In this document: positions 13,686 to 14,738 of the stretch, one piece after another
Layout of the letters: each line of letters begins with the position of its first letter
Numbering within the stretch: position 1 is the first letter of the stretch
Assembly (NCBI GenBank): GCA_040752635.1
Contig: JBFMGS010000049.1
Location: 1-14,738 of the forward strand
Length of the DNA: 14,738 nt
DNA from: JBFMGS01 sp040752635
GTDB lineage: Bacteria > Bacillota > SHA-98 > UBA4971
Direction: 5' to 3'
Notes under the pieces: generated by a model
The model's input: the letters and a program-made list of their open reading frames with translations, nothing else
What the model was told of the DNA's origin: nothing
The model's database searches: none
Translations under genes and position numbers: made by a program

Positions 13686-14030
13686 GTGGTCACTGTGCGA
13701 CTTCTGTCGATTGTGGGCTTGGTGGGGATGCCGCGACAAGGCGATGACAAGCCCCCGGGTTTAAAGAGCGGCCGAGAACAGCCTGACCGGGGTGATGCCA
13801 GGATTACACAGACGGAATTCCTCGTAGATGGGTGCAGAGTGCGCGAGGCGTTACTGAATGTCGAAGAGATCGCACCAGAGCTCAAGCGGAAGCTGGTACG
13901 GCCGGACGGTTCTTTAAACCCGGCTCTGTTTTGCGTCATAGAGGGCCAACCTGCAAAGCAGGTTTACATGGACACCCCGCTTGGACCTGACAGCGTGCTG
14001 CTTGTAGCACCCGTGATCACTGGAGGATGA
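13686..14030 (+). CDS. MoaD/ThiS-like ubiquitin-fold sulfur carrier
   Basis: 114 residues from GTG 13686, eight bases after the pseudogene stop; AAAGAAAGG lies weakly upstream. The first strand VTVRLLSIVGLVG and the C-terminal half ALLNVEEIAPELKRKLV, GSLNPALFCVIEGQPAK, MDTPLGPDSVLLVAPVITGG follow the MoaD pattern seen beside AOR genes (…L.P.V.V.VNG…LDTPL.DGD.V.L.P.V.GG). The terminal Gly-Gly is the residue pair that is adenylated and turned into a thiocarboxylate to supply dithiolene sulfur for molybdopterin/tungstopterin. A 25-residue linker after the first strand (about 17-41) is longer than usual and could hide compensating frameshifts or a late alternative start. It is the only intact gene in a decayed stretch, which suggests it is kept for AOR cofactor synthesis. 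Function is inferred. Confidence 0.72.
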   Translation: MVTVRLLSIVGLVGMPRQGDDKPPGLKSGREQPDRGDARITQTEFLVDGCRVREALLNVEEIAPELKRKLVRPDGSLNPALFCVIEGQPAKQVYMDTPLGPDSVLLVAPVITGG

Positions 14031-14239
14031 AGACCGATCTCTCGGGTCCTAGTATTTGACTCTCTGTGGAGTGCGGAGTCCCTATTGCCGTTCATTCGAC
14101 AAGTCAAATGAGATGCTGGCTCTTGGCTCGCCAAGGCGCTTGTCTGTTCTGCTTGCCAGAGGCGTTACCATCAGATGCCATCCTTTTCACCGTTGACTGA
14201 AGTGTCTGTCGAGTTCTCACCCCCATACACCGGCCTGTT
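14031..14239 (+). other. Non-coding stretch with an 8-bp inverted repeat
   Basis: ATTTGACT (14054-14061) and AGTCAAAT (14102-14109) are perfect inverted copies 40 bases apart, starting 24 bases after the MoaD-like stop. A further tight dyad CTTGGC-TC-GCCAAG lies at 14122-14135. No gene, promoter or terminator is convincing. The rest may be decayed dehydrogenase sequence, but I cannot read it. Confidence 0.4.
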
Positions 14240-14366
14240 GCCCATTGAGCGGTGCTGACCCTTGAGTGTGCGCGGCGTGGATGGTGGCCGGCACTATGCA
14301 GGCGCGATGGATATTGTTCAAGGCCGGCGCCCTGGGGGTGTTGGAGACCCGGGAGCACATGCTCGC
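14240..14366 (+). pseudogene. C-terminal remnant of a second D-2-hydroxyacid dehydrogenase
   Basis: Three frames in succession spell the same tail as the intact dehydrogenase ending at 12014. AH*AVLTLECARR (14240-14278) matches PHCAALTLECAQR, with a stop at 14246-14248. MVAGTMQA (14281-14304) corresponds to MAMGAARA, and AMDIVQGRRPGGVGDPGAHA (14304-14363) to VIDVLEGRRPEGVVNPEVYA. The catalytic His context is kept but the gene has a stop and two frameshifts, and no readable N-terminal part. Similarity to the intact copy suggests a paralogue from a duplicated or related gene set. Confidence 0.8.
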
Positions 14367-14503
14367 CCGTGCGGCAAAGATCCTGGGTGGTCTGGGAGGA
14401 GTTTTGCGGCATGCGGAGAAATCTGTCATGGGAACGGTCCCATTCATGGCTGCGCGAGACCGGCGGCAAGCTGTCGCGATAAGATACGAGGAGGGGATGA
14501 ACG
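14367..14503 (+). other. Leader of the terminal isomerase gene
   Basis: No gene is recognised. Open frames cross it but show no family pattern. It ends with the strong ribosome binding site GAGGAGGGG at 14488-14496. No clear promoter hexamers were seen. Confidence 0.4.
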
Positions 14504-14738
14504 TTGAAAGAATCGATGTACGAGTACATGAAAGTGGGGATAATTCACTTCATGGCTTATCCTCAGGTGATAAAAGGCGAGGGTCCAATCCTGGAGACGC
14601 TGGCGAAGATCGCCGAGGATGACTACTTTAGCGCAGTGGAAGTCACGTGGATGAAGGATGCCGGGGTTCGCAGCCAAGCTCGTGCCCTGCTCAAGGCCGC
14701 CCACATGACCGTGGCTTACGGAGCGCAACCGAGGACGC
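14504..14738 (+). CDS. Sugar phosphate isomerase/epimerase, TIM barrel (N-terminal fragment)
   Basis: At least 78 residues, cut by the right edge. I chose TTG 14504 because GAGGAGGGG (14488-14496) is seven bases upstream; the first in-frame ATG, 14516, would be 19 bases from it. The ATG at 14497 is in another frame. After MKESMYEY comes the first barrel strand MKVGIIHFMAYP, then GPILETLAKIAEDDYFSAVEVTW (helix 1 and strand 2) and QARALLKAAHMTVAYGAQP (helix 2 and strand 3), the start of the xylose-isomerase-like TIM barrel epimerase family (IolE/IolI/Hyi relatives). It is the third member of that superfamily in the window. Metal ligands lie beyond the edge, so substrate and integrity are unknown. 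Confidence 0.82.
   Translation, partial: MKESMYEYMKVGIIHFMAYPQVIKGEGPILETLAKIAEDDYFSAVEVTWMKDAGVRSQARALLKAAHMTVAYGAQPRT

Noticed and set aside
14162..14184. Third operator-like half-site TTACCATCA
   Set aside because: Nine bases shared with the operators, but no palindrome and no regulated gene start close by.
14371..14503. Type III export (FlhB-like) sounding string AVAIRYEEGMN in an open frame
   Set aside because: Only a few residues match, the frame covers the dehydrogenase remnant and runs on into the next gene in the wrong phase; treated as chance.
14104..14529. 141-residue open frame on the - strand
   Set aside because: The + strand of the same bases holds the decayed dehydrogenase tail; the - frame shows no family pattern.

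Overview
The window is about 60% G+C by eye. It has strong GGAGG-type ribosome binding sites, a tungsten-type aldehyde:ferredoxin oxidoreductase (AOR), a pyrophosphate-type phosphofructokinase and a decayed TRAP transporter. This fits an anaerobic, possibly thermophilic, saccharolytic bacterium. A Bacillota (clostridia-like) origin is my best guess, but nothing here proves it. The window is part of a carbohydrate-catabolism region; no RNA genes, CRISPR arrays or insertion sequences were seen.

Left part (1-5746, all +): the tail of a sugar epimerase/isomerase TIM barrel, a Cgl0159/LacD-like (beta/alpha)8 aldolase, a PPi-type phosphofructokinase, then a 409-base gap with a hairpin, and a sugar ABC importer (binding protein, permease, single-domain ATPase). 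A 13-bp perfect hairpin lies between the binding protein and permease genes. Together these suggest uptake of a sugar, epimerisation, phosphorylation and aldol cleavage.

Middle (5747-7979): a long perfect inverted repeat lies between convergent genes. A Hyi-like TIM-barrel isomerase is on the - strand, and a FadR/FCD-type GntR regulator is on the + strand. The 506-base divergent region carries two near-identical 21-base direct repeats, one of which contains a FadR-family palindrome, and a 10-codon open frame with a very good ribosome binding site.

Right part (8054-13263, +): a tight AOR / IolB-like isomerase / D-2-hydroxyacid dehydrogenase set, then a DapA-family aldolase/dehydratase preceded by a frameshifted TRAP DctM remnant. 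I read this as a GntR-controlled sugar-acid or aldehyde module in which AOR makes or consumes an acid, the dehydrogenase and the Hyi-like isomerase handle 2-hydroxy/2-keto acids, and the DapA-family enzyme makes or cleaves a 2-keto acid. The pathway itself is inference.

Right end (13264-14738): a gene graveyard holding a multiply frameshifted DJ-1/PfpI remnant and the tail of a second D-2-hydroxyacid dehydrogenase. Between them sits an intact MoaD/ThiS-like protein ending in Gly-Gly, a likely partner for AOR cofactor synthesis. The window closes with the start of another sugar isomerase/epimerase TIM barrel, probably initiated at TTG.
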